This document shows, one piece after another, positions 8,948 to 17,020 of a stretch of 60,930 nucleotides of DNA. The DNA comes from Marisediminicola sp040546025 (GTDB lineage Bacteria; Actinomycetota; Actinomycetes; Actinomycetales; Microbacteriaceae), in NCBI RefSeq assembly GCF_040546025.1, contig NZ_JBEPNA010000015.1:1-60930 (forward strand). Direction: 5' to 3'. The stretch's first letter is position 1; each line of letters opens with the position of its first letter. Below the pieces are notes generated by a model. That model was not told the DNA's origin. It did not search any database and worked only from the letters and a program-made list of their open reading frames with translations. The position numbers were made by a program, and so were the translations under genes.

Positions 8948-10003
8948 TCACTGTGGGAGAGTCACGGTGAGTTCTCCGGATCCGCGGCTGATGAGGGAGG
9001 TCGGTATCTCGATCTGTCGAGGCGGGCCGATCGGATCGTTGAGTCTCGACAGGACCAGGCGGGCGGCCTGGCGGCCGAGCTCCGCCGGATCGTAGGCGAC
9101 GACGCTGATTCCGGCGGAATCGGCGAGCTCGAAGTCGTCGAATCCGACGAACGCGACTTTGTCGAACCTGTTGCCGAGGGCGTGGATCACGCCGGAGCTC
9201 GCCCGGTTGTTTCCGGCGATGATCGCGGTGGGAGGGTCTTCGAGTGCGAGCAGGTCGCGTACCGACTCCTCCGCGCTCGGCCCGTCGGCGTCTTCGAGAC
9301 GTTCCCACCGCGACGTGTCGGTGACTCCGACCTCGAGGAGCGCTTGGCGGTAACCGAGGAGGCGCTGCTGGTGCGTGTACAGCTCGGCGGGGGAGCAGAC
9401 GAAGCCGATCTTGCGATGCCCGGCGCGAGTGAGTGATCGCACGGCCTTCTGCATCCCCGTGAAGTTTTCGAGGACGACGGAGTCGGCGATCAGGTTGCGT
9501 GCGGGCCGGTCAATGCAGACGACGGGGGTGCCGAGCTGGCGCTCTCCCTCGAGGTAGGACTGGTCGGCGGCGATGGGAACCATGAGCAGCGCGCGGACGC
9601 GCTGCTTGAGGAGTGTCTCAACGACCCGCTCCTCGCTGGCCGGATCGTCGTCGGTCGATGCCAGGATCATCATGAGTCCGTGTTTTGCGAGTTCACGCTC
9701 GATGCCGGCGGCGACGAGAAAGTAGAACGGGTTCGTCAGGTCACCGATGACGAACGCGACGGTGTTGGTGACGCTTCCGTGGCGGAGATTGCGAGCGAGG
9801 TGATTCGGGCGGAATCTCAGCGTGCGCGCGGCGGAAAGCACGCGTTCCCTCGTCCCTTCGGCGACGTTGCCGCTCCCGAGGATCACGCGGGAGACGGTCT
9901 TGGGGCTCACCCCGGCGAGCCGCCCCACGTCCGCGAGCGTCGCCCTCGCCTGAGGGGTGCCGGGCGCGGCGAGTGCGCTCGCTTCCGTTTCCGTCTCGGT
10001 CAT
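8948..10003 (-). CDS. LacI-family transcriptional regulator
   Basis: A 351-residue repressor. The helix-turn-helix is at about residues 20-42 (ATLADVGRLAGVSPKTVSRV), followed by the hinge PNHLARNLR. A periplasmic-binding-like sugar domain follows, with NTVAFVIGDLTNPFYF, the CIDRP segment, and VAFVGFDDFELADSAG near the end. It probably senses a mannoside or similar sugar and represses the divergent uptake and hydrolase operon, its own operon, or both. A matching operator, TGACAGCGTTGACA, lies 154 bp upstream of its start. It is the first gene of the leftward unit with the ThuA-like and oxidoreductase genes. Confidence 0.92.
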   Translation of the reverse strand: MTETETEASALAAPGTPQARATLADVGRLAGVSPKTVSRVILGSGNVAEGTRERVLSAARTLRFRPNHLARNLRHGSVTNTVAFVIGDLTNPFYFLVAAGIERELAKHGLMMILASTDDDPASEERVVETLLKQRVRALLMVPIAADQSYLEGERQLGTPVVCIDRPARNLIADSVVLENFTGMQKAVRSLTRAGHRKIGFVCSPAELYTHQQRLLGYRQALLEVGVTDTSRWERLEDADGPSAEESVRDLLALEDPPTAIIAGNNRASSGVIHALGNRFDKVAFVGFDDFELADSAGISVVAYDPAELGRQAARLVLSRLNDPIGPPRQIEIPTSLISRGSGELTVTLPQ

Positions 10004-10156
10004 GGGGACACGGTAGCACCGCCGACGACGGAATGTCAGCGTAATCATTAGCGGCATCTGGATCATCCGCGTCGAGCAGCCCGAATATGCCCAGAAGCTT
10101 GGTAACTCGGGGTAACAGCGCGCCATAGGCACCGCCACCGAGATTTTTGAGCATGA

Positions 10157-10170
10157 TGACAGCGTTGACA
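10157..10170. promoter_or_regulatory. LacI-type operator
   Basis: TGACAGCGTTGACA fits the LacI/GalR-family operator pattern TGNNANCGNTNNCA at every fixed position and has the central CG. It lies between the divergent lacI-type gene and the binding-protein operon, next to or overlapping the likely rightward promoter. This suggests direct repression by the neighbouring regulator. Confidence 0.65.
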
Positions 10171-10177
10171 TTTGCAC

Positions 10178-10206
10178 TTGACCCGCCTCGCGATGTGGCA
10201 TAGCGT
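10178..10206 (+). promoter_or_regulatory. Candidate promoter of the mannoside operon
   Basis: TTGACC (10178-10183) and TAGCGT (10201-10206) are separated by 17 bp and lie about 90 bp before the binding-protein start. An alternative -35, TTGACA at 10165-10170, lies inside the operator. In either case a repressor on the operator would block polymerase. Confidence 0.5.
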
Positions 10207-10298
10207 CGCGTTCGACAGCGTGTGAGGTCATCCCCTCGACTGGAGAGCGATGACGCTGTTTCGTCAATGACGACCAACACCGAATCGGAGACCAAGAG

Positions 10299-11588
10299 AT
10301 GGCAAAGAAGCACATCGCGGGAGCAATGGCAGCAGCGCTCCTACTAGCTGGCTGTTCCACGGGAGGAGGCGGGCCCGACAGCGGAGACCCCTCCGGTGAC
10401 ATCACCGTGCTCACCAACCGCACCGACCTCCTCGAGACAGACTTCAAGGACTACAAGGCGGCGTTCGAGAAGGAATACCCCGACGTCAACGTCGAGTTCG
10501 AGGCGATCACGGATTACGAGGGCGAAGTCACCACGCGCCTATCGACCGGCAGCTACGGCGACGTGCTCGGCATCCCCAACTCCGTCAGCCTCGACCAGCT
10601 TCCGCAATTCTTCGAGCCACTCGGTACCGTCGACGAGTTGAAAGCGAAGTACCGCTACGTGGACAAGGCGGCGTTCGACGGAACCGGATACGGAATGGCG
10701 ACATTCGGTGGGGCAAACGGGCTGCTCTACAACAAGCGGGTCTGGGAGGAAGCGGGCGTCACCGAGCTGCCGACGAGCCCGGAGCAGTTCCTTGAGGACC
10801 TGCAGGCGATCAAGGACAACACCGACGCCATCCCGTACTACACCAACTACGCGGACGGATGGCCGCTGAGCCAGTGGCAGGGCAACCGCGCCATCACCGG
10901 CAACCCGGAGACGGTGAACGAGATGAACTTCGAGGATGCGCCGTGGTCCGAGGGCAACGAACAGTACGTCATCGACGGACTCCTCTTCGACATCGTCGCT
11001 GGCGGCCTCAGCGAGGACGACCCGCTCACCACCGCCTGGGAAGGCTCGAAGGGGCTCATCGCCACCGGCGAAGCCGCCACCGCCGCATTGGGTTCGTGGT
11101 CGATTGTGCAGTTCCAGCAGGCAGCTGAGGATGCCGGAGCCGATCCCGCCGACATCGGCTACATGCCGTTCCCGTACCAGGAGGACGGAACCTTCTTCTC
11201 GCAGACCGCGGGCGACTTCTCGAACGCGATCAACAAGAACTCCGACAACAAGGTCGCCGCCCGCGCCTGGATCGACTGGTTCGCCGAGGAGTCCGGTTTC
11301 GCGGAAAGCCAGGGAAGCATTCCGCCCACTGTCGACAGCGAGCTGCCGGACACCCTGGCGGGGTTCACGGAAGCCGGAGTCGAGCTCGTGGAGCTGACGC
11401 CGGCCCCGGCGGAGGAGGCGACCCTCAATTCCGACATCTACAACGAGGCTGAGATCGACCTCTTCGGCCAGATCTACCGCCAGAAGCTCGTCGACATCGC
11501 CCGCGGTGCCGCCGACGGCGACAAGAAGTCGTACTTCGAGGAGCTCAACACCCGCTGGGCGGAAGCCCGGGCCGAGGTCTCTTCTTAG
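10299..11588 (+). CDS. Sugar ABC transporter substrate-binding lipoprotein
   Basis: A 429-residue extracytoplasmic solute-binding protein (family 1). The signal peptide ends in the lipobox LLAGC, with the cysteine at about residue 19, so the mature protein is tethered to the outer face of the membrane. The core begins DITVLTNRTDLLETDF and shows the usual features: TDYEGEVTTRLSTGSYGDVL, NGLLYNKRVWEEAGV, and GTFFSQTAGDFSNAINKNS. It captures an oligosaccharide for the two permeases that follow. No ATPase of the MsmK/UgpC type is encoded in the operon, so a housekeeping one elsewhere is presumably used. Beta-mannosidase downstream points to a manno-oligosaccharide ligand. Confidence 0.92.
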   Translation: MAKKHIAGAMAAALLLAGCSTGGGGPDSGDPSGDITVLTNRTDLLETDFKDYKAAFEKEYPDVNVEFEAITDYEGEVTTRLSTGSYGDVLGIPNSVSLDQLPQFFEPLGTVDELKAKYRYVDKAAFDGTGYGMATFGGANGLLYNKRVWEEAGVTELPTSPEQFLEDLQAIKDNTDAIPYYTNYADGWPLSQWQGNRAITGNPETVNEMNFEDAPWSEGNEQYVIDGLLFDIVAGGLSEDDPLTTAWEGSKGLIATGEAATAALGSWSIVQFQQAAEDAGADPADIGYMPFPYQEDGTFFSQTAGDFSNAINKNSDNKVAARAWIDWFAEESGFAESQGSIPPTVDSELPDTLAGFTEAGVELVELTPAPAEEATLNSDIYNEAEIDLFGQIYRQKLVDIARGAADGDKKSYFEELNTRWAEARAEVSS

Positions 11589-11655
11589 CTTCTACGCAGC
11601 ACTCGCACGATCAACAACGCCGTTGCAGGGGAACACCCCCGGAAGGACTGGCCTC

Positions 11656-12621
11656 ATGTCCCAATTGACCGGTACGACCGGGGGTGTTCCCCCGACAGCG
11701 GCAGTGCCGCTCCGAAGCGAAGCGAAGCGACAATCCGCATCCCTGGGCTCGAGCAGGCTGCGGAGACGGATCACGCCCTACCTGTTCCTCATCATCCCCC
11801 TCGCGTTCCTCATCACCTTCACCTTCGTTCCGGCGGCGAACCTCATCTGGTACAGCGTCACCGACTGGGACGGCGTCGACCTTGAGAAGGAATTCGTCGG
11901 GCTCGAGAACTACATAGAGATCTTCACCGAGCCGGAGGTCTTCCGGGTCTTCTTCGTGAGCCTCTACTACATCGGGGCATCCTTCATCCAGATGGCACTC
12001 GCCCTGTACTTCGCGACAATCCTCAGCTTCAGCACCCGGTTCAGGAACCTCTTCAAGGGAATCCTCTTCTTCCCGTACCTGATCAACGGCGTCGCAATCG
12101 GGCTGGTGTTCCTCTACCTGTTCCAACCGGATGGCACGCTCGACAGCCTGCTGAAGGCGGTCGGCCTCGAGCAGGCGACCACGGCCTGGCTCGGCAATCC
12201 CGACGCGGTCAACCTGTCACTCGCGTCGACATCCATTTGGCGCTACACCGGCCTGAACTTCGTGCTCTTCCTCGGCGCCATCCAGTCAATCCCGTCCCAG
12301 CTCTATGAGGCGGCCGACCTGGACGGAGCCAGCAAGTGGCAGCAGTTCCGGTACATCATCGCGCCGGGCATCAAGCGGATCATCAGCCTGTCGTTCATCC
12401 TCGCGATCTCCGGAAGCCTTGCGGTTTTCGAGATCCCGTTCATCATGACGGGCGGCGCGAATGGAAGTGCCACCTTCGTGATCGAGACCATCAACCGCGC
12501 GTTCCTGTTCCGCCAGGTCGGCCTCGCTTCGGCAATGGCCGTCGTGTTGCTGCTGATCGTGCTCACCGTGACCTTCGTGCAACGAAAACTTGTTCCCGAC
12601 GACGAGGTAAATCTCACATGA
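11656..12621 (+). CDS. Sugar ABC transporter permease (MalF-type)
   Basis: A 321-residue inner-membrane subunit with about six membrane segments, starting with ITPYLFLIIPLAFLITFTFVP near residue 40. The permease EAA loop is at YEAADLDGASKWQQFRYI, followed by IAPGIK, the site that docks the ATPase. The ATG at 11656 is preceded by GGAAGGA and begins the homologous region; the frame is open for 50 codons upstream. The gene overlaps the second permease by 4 bp (ATGA). Confidence 0.9.
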   Translation: MSQLTGTTGGVPPTAAVPLRSEAKRQSASLGSSRLRRRITPYLFLIIPLAFLITFTFVPAANLIWYSVTDWDGVDLEKEFVGLENYIEIFTEPEVFRVFFVSLYYIGASFIQMALALYFATILSFSTRFRNLFKGILFFPYLINGVAIGLVFLYLFQPDGTLDSLLKAVGLEQATTAWLGNPDAVNLSLASTSIWRYTGLNFVLFLGAIQSIPSQLYEAADLDGASKWQQFRYIIAPGIKRIISLSFILAISGSLAVFEIPFIMTGGANGSATFVIETINRAFLFRQVGLASAMAVVLLLIVLTVTFVQRKLVPDDEVNLT

Positions 12622-13517
12622 CAACCACCGGTGCACGCCCAGATGCCCCGAGCACGCGGATGGCGCCGCCGAAGAGGCGGGAAACCCATGTCGTCCGCGG
12701 GCGAATCGCTGTCGTCCTCAAGTACGCGAGCCTCATCGTCGCGGCCGTTGTCACCCTGATCCCGCTCGCCGCCATCGTCATGACCTCGTTCAAGACGAGG
12801 CAGGAATACCTGACGAGCGGGCCTCTCGACGCTCCGGTCAACTGGTTCAACTTCGAGAACTTTGTCACCGCGTTCACCAGGGGCAACATGCTCCTCGGGT
12901 TTGGCAACACCGCGTTCGTGCTCATCGTCTCGCTCGCGGGCACGATCCTCATCGGTTCGATGACCGCGTATGCGATCGACCGGTTCGACTTCAGGTTCAA
13001 GAAGGTCGTCATCGCCCTCTTCCTGCTTGCGACCCTCGTTCCGGGCGTCACCACGCAGGTGGCCACGTTCCAGATCGTCATCGGCCTCGGGCTGTACAAC
13101 TCCTACGCCGCGCCGATCGCCCTGTTCCTCGGCACCGACATCATCTCGATCTACATCTTCGTGCAGTTCATGCAGTCGATCCCGAAAGACGTGGACGAGG
13201 CCGCGATGCTCGACGGGGCCAACCGGTTCACGATCTACTGGCGCGTCATCCTGCCGCTGCTCAAGCCTGCCATCGCAACAGTGGTGATCATCAAGGGAAT
13301 CGCGATCTACAACGAGTTCTACATTCCCTTCCTCTACATGCCGTCGGAGAAACTCGCGATGATCTCCACGGCGCTCTTCCGGTTCAAGGGACCGTTCGGC
13401 TCACAGTGGGAGGTCATCTCCGCCGGGGCCCTCATCGTCATCATTCCGACGGTCGTCATCTTCATCATCCTCCAGCGCTACATCTACAACGGCTTTACCC
13501 AAGGAGCAACAAAGTGA
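12618..13517 (+). CDS. Sugar ABC transporter permease (MalG-type)
   Basis: A 299-residue partner permease with about six membrane segments. The first is near residues 35-57 and is followed by TSFKTRQEYLTSG, typical of the MalG branch. The EAA loop reads VDEAAMLDGANRFTIYWRVI, then LPLLKPA. The start overlaps the previous stop by 4 bp, and the stop overlaps the GTG of the beta-mannosidase gene. It forms the membrane channel with the preceding gene product. Confidence 0.9.
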   Translation: MTTTGARPDAPSTRMAPPKRRETHVVRGRIAVVLKYASLIVAAVVTLIPLAAIVMTSFKTRQEYLTSGPLDAPVNWFNFENFVTAFTRGNMLLGFGNTAFVLIVSLAGTILIGSMTAYAIDRFDFRFKKVVIALFLLATLVPGVTTQVATFQIVIGLGLYNSYAAPIALFLGTDIISIYIFVQFMQSIPKDVDEAAMLDGANRFTIYWRVILPLLKPAIATVVIIKGIAIYNEFYIPFLYMPSEKLAMISTALFRFKGPFGSQWEVISAGALIVIIPTVVIFIILQRYIYNGFTQGATK

Positions 13518-16039
13518 GTTCAACCACCACGAGTACCGTCCACCAGGCCAGGGGCGAGCGACAGCTACACGACGGTTGGCAGTTCGAGGCGGTGTTGGGG
13601 CCCGTCGCAGCGAATGTCGAAGGGCGCACGATCCCGGCGTCCGTGCCCGGCAGCGTGCACACCGACCTCCTGGCCGCCGGGCTCATCGTCGATCCGTATC
13701 TCGATGACAACGAGCGACTGGTGGCGTGGGTCGGCGCGTGCGACTGGCGCTACTCCACGTCGTTCGAGTGGAGCGAGAACGATGGCGCCGGCAGCGAGCA
13801 CACCGACCTCGTCTTCGAGGGGATCGATACCGTCGCCCGCGTCGAGCTGAACAGCCAGCTCGTCGCCGAGACCAGGAACATGCACCGCACCCACCGGTTC
13901 GACGTGCGCTCGATGATGCGGGAGGGAACCAACGAGCTCACCGTGACCTTTGCGTCCCCCGTGAAGTACGCCGACCTTGCAAGCGTCGAGCAGGGCTATC
14001 GACCGCACGTCAACCACCACCCCTACAACTCCATCCGCAAGATGGCGTGCAACTTCGGCTGGGACTGGGGGCCGGATGTCCCCACCGTCGGACTCTGGCG
14101 TCCCGTCACGCTGCACAGCTGGACCTCGGCGCGGCTCGGCCCCGTCCGGCCGATCGCCACAGTGGAGGGATCCGATGGCCACAGCCGCGGAACGGTCGAA
14201 GTGAATGTCGACCTCGTCGGCTCGGCACCCGGCGCCGGCCGGCTGCTCGTGACGGTGGGCGAAGCCCAGGCCAGCCTGGACCTCGAGCAGGGCCAGACGA
14301 CCGCCACAGTCGAGGTGGCCCTCGACGACGTGGAGCGCTGGTGGCCGCGCGGCCACGGCGAGCAGCCGCTGTACCAGGTCGACGTCGAACTCGAGCTCGA
14401 CGGAACCATCGTCGACGCGTGGCAGGGAAGGATCGGTTTCCGCACCGTGCGAATCGACCACACCCCCGACTCCCATGGCACCCCGTTCGCGTTCATCGTC
14501 AACGACCGTCCCGTCTTCATCAAGGGGGCGAACTGGATCCCGGACGACGCGTTCGTGCACCGGGTGGACCGCCCCCGCTATGCAGCACGCATCGCGCAGG
14601 CGGAGCAGGCGAACATCAACCTGCTGCGGGTGTGGGGTGGCGGCATCTATGAGGCCGACGACTTCTACGAGCTGTGCGACGAGCGCGGCATCCTCACCTG
14701 GCAGGATTTCCTGTTCGCCTGCGCCGCGTACTCGGAGGATGAGCCCATGCGCTCGGAGGTTGAGGCCGAGGTGCGCGACAACGTCACTCGCCTCGTGCAG
14801 CACCCGAGCCTCGTGCTCTGGAACGGCAACAACGAGAACATCTGGGGCTACCAGGAGTGGGGATGGGAGAAGAGGCTCGGCGACAAGAGCTGGGGACTGG
14901 GCTACTACCTCCAGCTGCTGCCCGCCATCGTCGCCGAACTCGACCCGGAGCGGCCCTACACGCCCGGAAGCCCCTTCTCGCCGGAGAATTCCGATGACGG
15001 CGCGGACCAGCACCACCCCAACGACCCCGCGCACGGCTCGACGCACCTGTGGGAGCTCTGGAACCGGCAGGACTACCCGCACTACCGGGACTCCGACCCC
15101 CGGTTCGTCGGGGAGTTCGGCTGGCAGGGCCCGCCGACCTGGTCCACGATGACCCGGTCGATCTCGGACCGCCCCCTCACCCCGGAATCGCCCGGGATGC
15201 TCGTGCACCAGAAGGCGATGGACGGAAACGTCAAGCTCATCGACGGACTCATCGCGCACCTTCCGTTGCCCGATGACATGGCCGACTGGCACTGGGCGAT
15301 GTCGCTCAACCAGGCGACCGCCGTCCAGGTCGGGATCGAGCACTTCCGCTCGCTGAGCCCAGTCTGCATGGGGGCGATCGTGTGGCAGTTGAATGACTGC
15401 TGGCCGGTCACGTCATGGGCGATGGTCGACGGCGACGGACACCCAAAGCCGCTCCTCTACTCCGTGAAGCACGCCTACGCCGACCGCCTGATCACCGTGC
15501 AACCGCGTGACGGCGGGCTGGTCGTGGCACTCGTGAACGACAGCGGCGAGGCCTGGTCCGGCGATCTCGTGATCGAGCGCCTCTCGTATGACGGACGACC
15601 GTTGGGCACAGTGTCGACGCCGATCGACCTGTCCGCTCGAGAGACCGGAACGGTCGAGGTACCCCTCGAACTCGGGGCCCCGGATGACCCGGCACGGGAA
15701 CTGCTCGTGGCGACCCTGGGCGGGCGCCGCGCGCTGTGGTTCTTCGCCGAGTACCGCGACTCCGCGCTGGAGGCCGAGCAGCTCCGAACGGCCGTCAACC
15801 GCACCGACACCGGCTACGACGTCACCGTGACCGCCACGAATCTCGTCCGCGACATCGCGCTGCTCGTCGACAAGGTCGACGCGAACGCGCGGGTCGACGA
15901 CCAGCTCGTGACGCTGCTCCCGGGGGAGAGCGTCACGTTCTCCGTGGCATCCGGATCCGATCTGGACGAGGCGGCGCTCGTGTCGCGCGACGTGCTGAGA
16001 AGCTCGAACCAGCTCATGATCGTCCGGGCAGCGCGATGA
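13514..16039 (+). CDS. GH2 beta-mannosidase
   Basis: An 841-residue glycoside hydrolase. The N-terminal jelly-roll has the beta-mannosidase start (LHDGWQF, then IPASVPGSVHTDLLAAGLI, then DPYLDDNE). Immunoglobulin-like domains follow, then the TIM barrel with KGANWIPDDAF. The acid/base glutamate is in WNGNNEN (Glu441) and the nucleophile in GEFGWQGPP (Glu534). It removes terminal beta-mannose from manno-oligosaccharides. No signal peptide is present, so it acts in the cytosol after uptake. GTG at 13514 is the start: AAGGAG lies 8 bases before it and it overlaps the permease stop. The stop overlaps the next start by 4 bp. Confidence 0.92.
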   Translation: MSSTTTSTVHQARGERQLHDGWQFEAVLGPVAANVEGRTIPASVPGSVHTDLLAAGLIVDPYLDDNERLVAWVGACDWRYSTSFEWSENDGAGSEHTDLVFEGIDTVARVELNSQLVAETRNMHRTHRFDVRSMMREGTNELTVTFASPVKYADLASVEQGYRPHVNHHPYNSIRKMACNFGWDWGPDVPTVGLWRPVTLHSWTSARLGPVRPIATVEGSDGHSRGTVEVNVDLVGSAPGAGRLLVTVGEAQASLDLEQGQTTATVEVALDDVERWWPRGHGEQPLYQVDVELELDGTIVDAWQGRIGFRTVRIDHTPDSHGTPFAFIVNDRPVFIKGANWIPDDAFVHRVDRPRYAARIAQAEQANINLLRVWGGGIYEADDFYELCDERGILTWQDFLFACAAYSEDEPMRSEVEAEVRDNVTRLVQHPSLVLWNGNNENIWGYQEWGWEKRLGDKSWGLGYYLQLLPAIVAELDPERPYTPGSPFSPENSDDGADQHHPNDPAHGSTHLWELWNRQDYPHYRDSDPRFVGEFGWQGPPTWSTMTRSISDRPLTPESPGMLVHQKAMDGNVKLIDGLIAHLPLPDDMADWHWAMSLNQATAVQVGIEHFRSLSPVCMGAIVWQLNDCWPVTSWAMVDGDGHPKPLLYSVKHAYADRLITVQPRDGGLVVALVNDSGEAWSGDLVIERLSYDGRPLGTVSTPIDLSARETGTVEVPLELGAPDDPARELLVATLGGRRALWFFAEYRDSALEAEQLRTAVNRTDTGYDVTVTATNLVRDIALLVDKVDANARVDDQLVTLLPGESVTFSVASGSDLDEAALVSRDVLRSSNQLMIVRAAR

Positions 16040-17019
16040 GCGCCCTCGATGGGCGGGGTTCGGAGCTGCGTAACGAGCAGTTTTGTGGGATGACCTGGGG
16101 CTGGACCGGCGTTCGCGGAACCTGGGCGACCCCGGCGGCCGCCGACTCCCTGGGCAAACTCGACGACCTCAACGTCAACTGGGTCGGCCTCTCGTTCGGG
16201 GCGCTGCAGGCCACGGCGCACTCCACCGACATCCCCTTCGGGGCTGAGCCGACGGTCACGGATGACGAGGTGCGCTGGGCCATCCGCGAGGCGAAGAGGC
16301 TCGGGCACAAGGTGTGCCTCAAGCCCGTCGTGAATGTCGCGGACGGCACCTGGCGGGCGTTCATTGGCTTCTTCGACGAGGAGGTGCCCGGCGAGCCGAG
16401 CTGGGCGCAGTGGTTCGCGTCGTACGGCCGGTTCATCCTGCACTACGCCGCCATCGCCCAGGAGGAGGGCGTCGAGATGCTCTGCATTGGTTGCGAGATG
16501 GTGCAGGCCGACAAGCGCGAGACCCAGTGGCGGGCGCTCGTCTCCGACGTGCGCCTGACGTACGACGGCCTCGTCACCTACAACTGCGATAAGTACCAGG
16601 AAGACCGAGTCACCTGGTGGGATGCCGTGGACATCATCTCCTCGAGCGGGTACTACCCGCTCGGCGACTGGGACAACCAGCTCGACCGCATCCAGCCCGT
16701 CGTCGAGCGGGAGGGTAAGCCGTTCTTCTTCATGGAATCCGGATGCCCTAGCCGCGAGGGATCGCAGGCGAGGCCGAACGACTGGACGCTTCAGGGGGAC
16801 CCGTCCGAGGACGCCCAGGCGGAGTGGTACCGGGACGCGTTCGAGACCTGCGCGAGGCGCGACTGGGTGCAGGGCTTCATGCTCTGGGACTGGCCGGCGG
16901 AGCTGTACGCCGTCGAGGATGCCGCCGCGAACGACGACTACTGCGTCTATGGCAAGTCGGCCGCCGATGTCGTGCGTGACCACTACGCCGAGCGTCTGGC
17001 TGGGCGATCCGGCCCATGA
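16036..17019 (+). CDS. Glycoside hydrolase, GH113-like (beta-mannanase type)
   Basis: A 327-residue TIM-barrel hydrolase without a signal peptide. It begins NEQFCGMTWGWTGVRGTW, with NVNWVGLSFGALQ as the second strand and GHKVCLKPVVNVADGTWR as the substrate-side loop, much as in GH113 endo-mannanases. The likely acid/base is Glu154 in GCEM and the nucleophile Glu234 in FMESGCPS. With the GH2 enzyme it would break down imported manno-oligosaccharides. The family assignment rests on my reading of these motifs; GH5/GH53-type relatives are possible. It overlaps the beta-mannosidase gene by 4 bp. Confidence 0.75.
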   Translation: MSALDGRGSELRNEQFCGMTWGWTGVRGTWATPAAADSLGKLDDLNVNWVGLSFGALQATAHSTDIPFGAEPTVTDDEVRWAIREAKRLGHKVCLKPVVNVADGTWRAFIGFFDEEVPGEPSWAQWFASYGRFILHYAAIAQEEGVEMLCIGCEMVQADKRETQWRALVSDVRLTYDGLVTYNCDKYQEDRVTWWDAVDIISSSGYYPLGDWDNQLDRIQPVVEREGKPFFFMESGCPSREGSQARPNDWTLQGDPSEDAQAEWYRDAFETCARRDWVQGFMLWDWPAELYAVEDAAANDDYCVYGKSAADVVRDHYAERLAGRSGP

Positions 17020-17020
17020 C

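Noticed and set aside
13565..15343. A 592-codon open frame on the minus strand.
   Set aside because: It is antisense to the GH2 beta-mannosidase; GC-rich codon bias keeps the reverse frame open, and it has no start signal or family.
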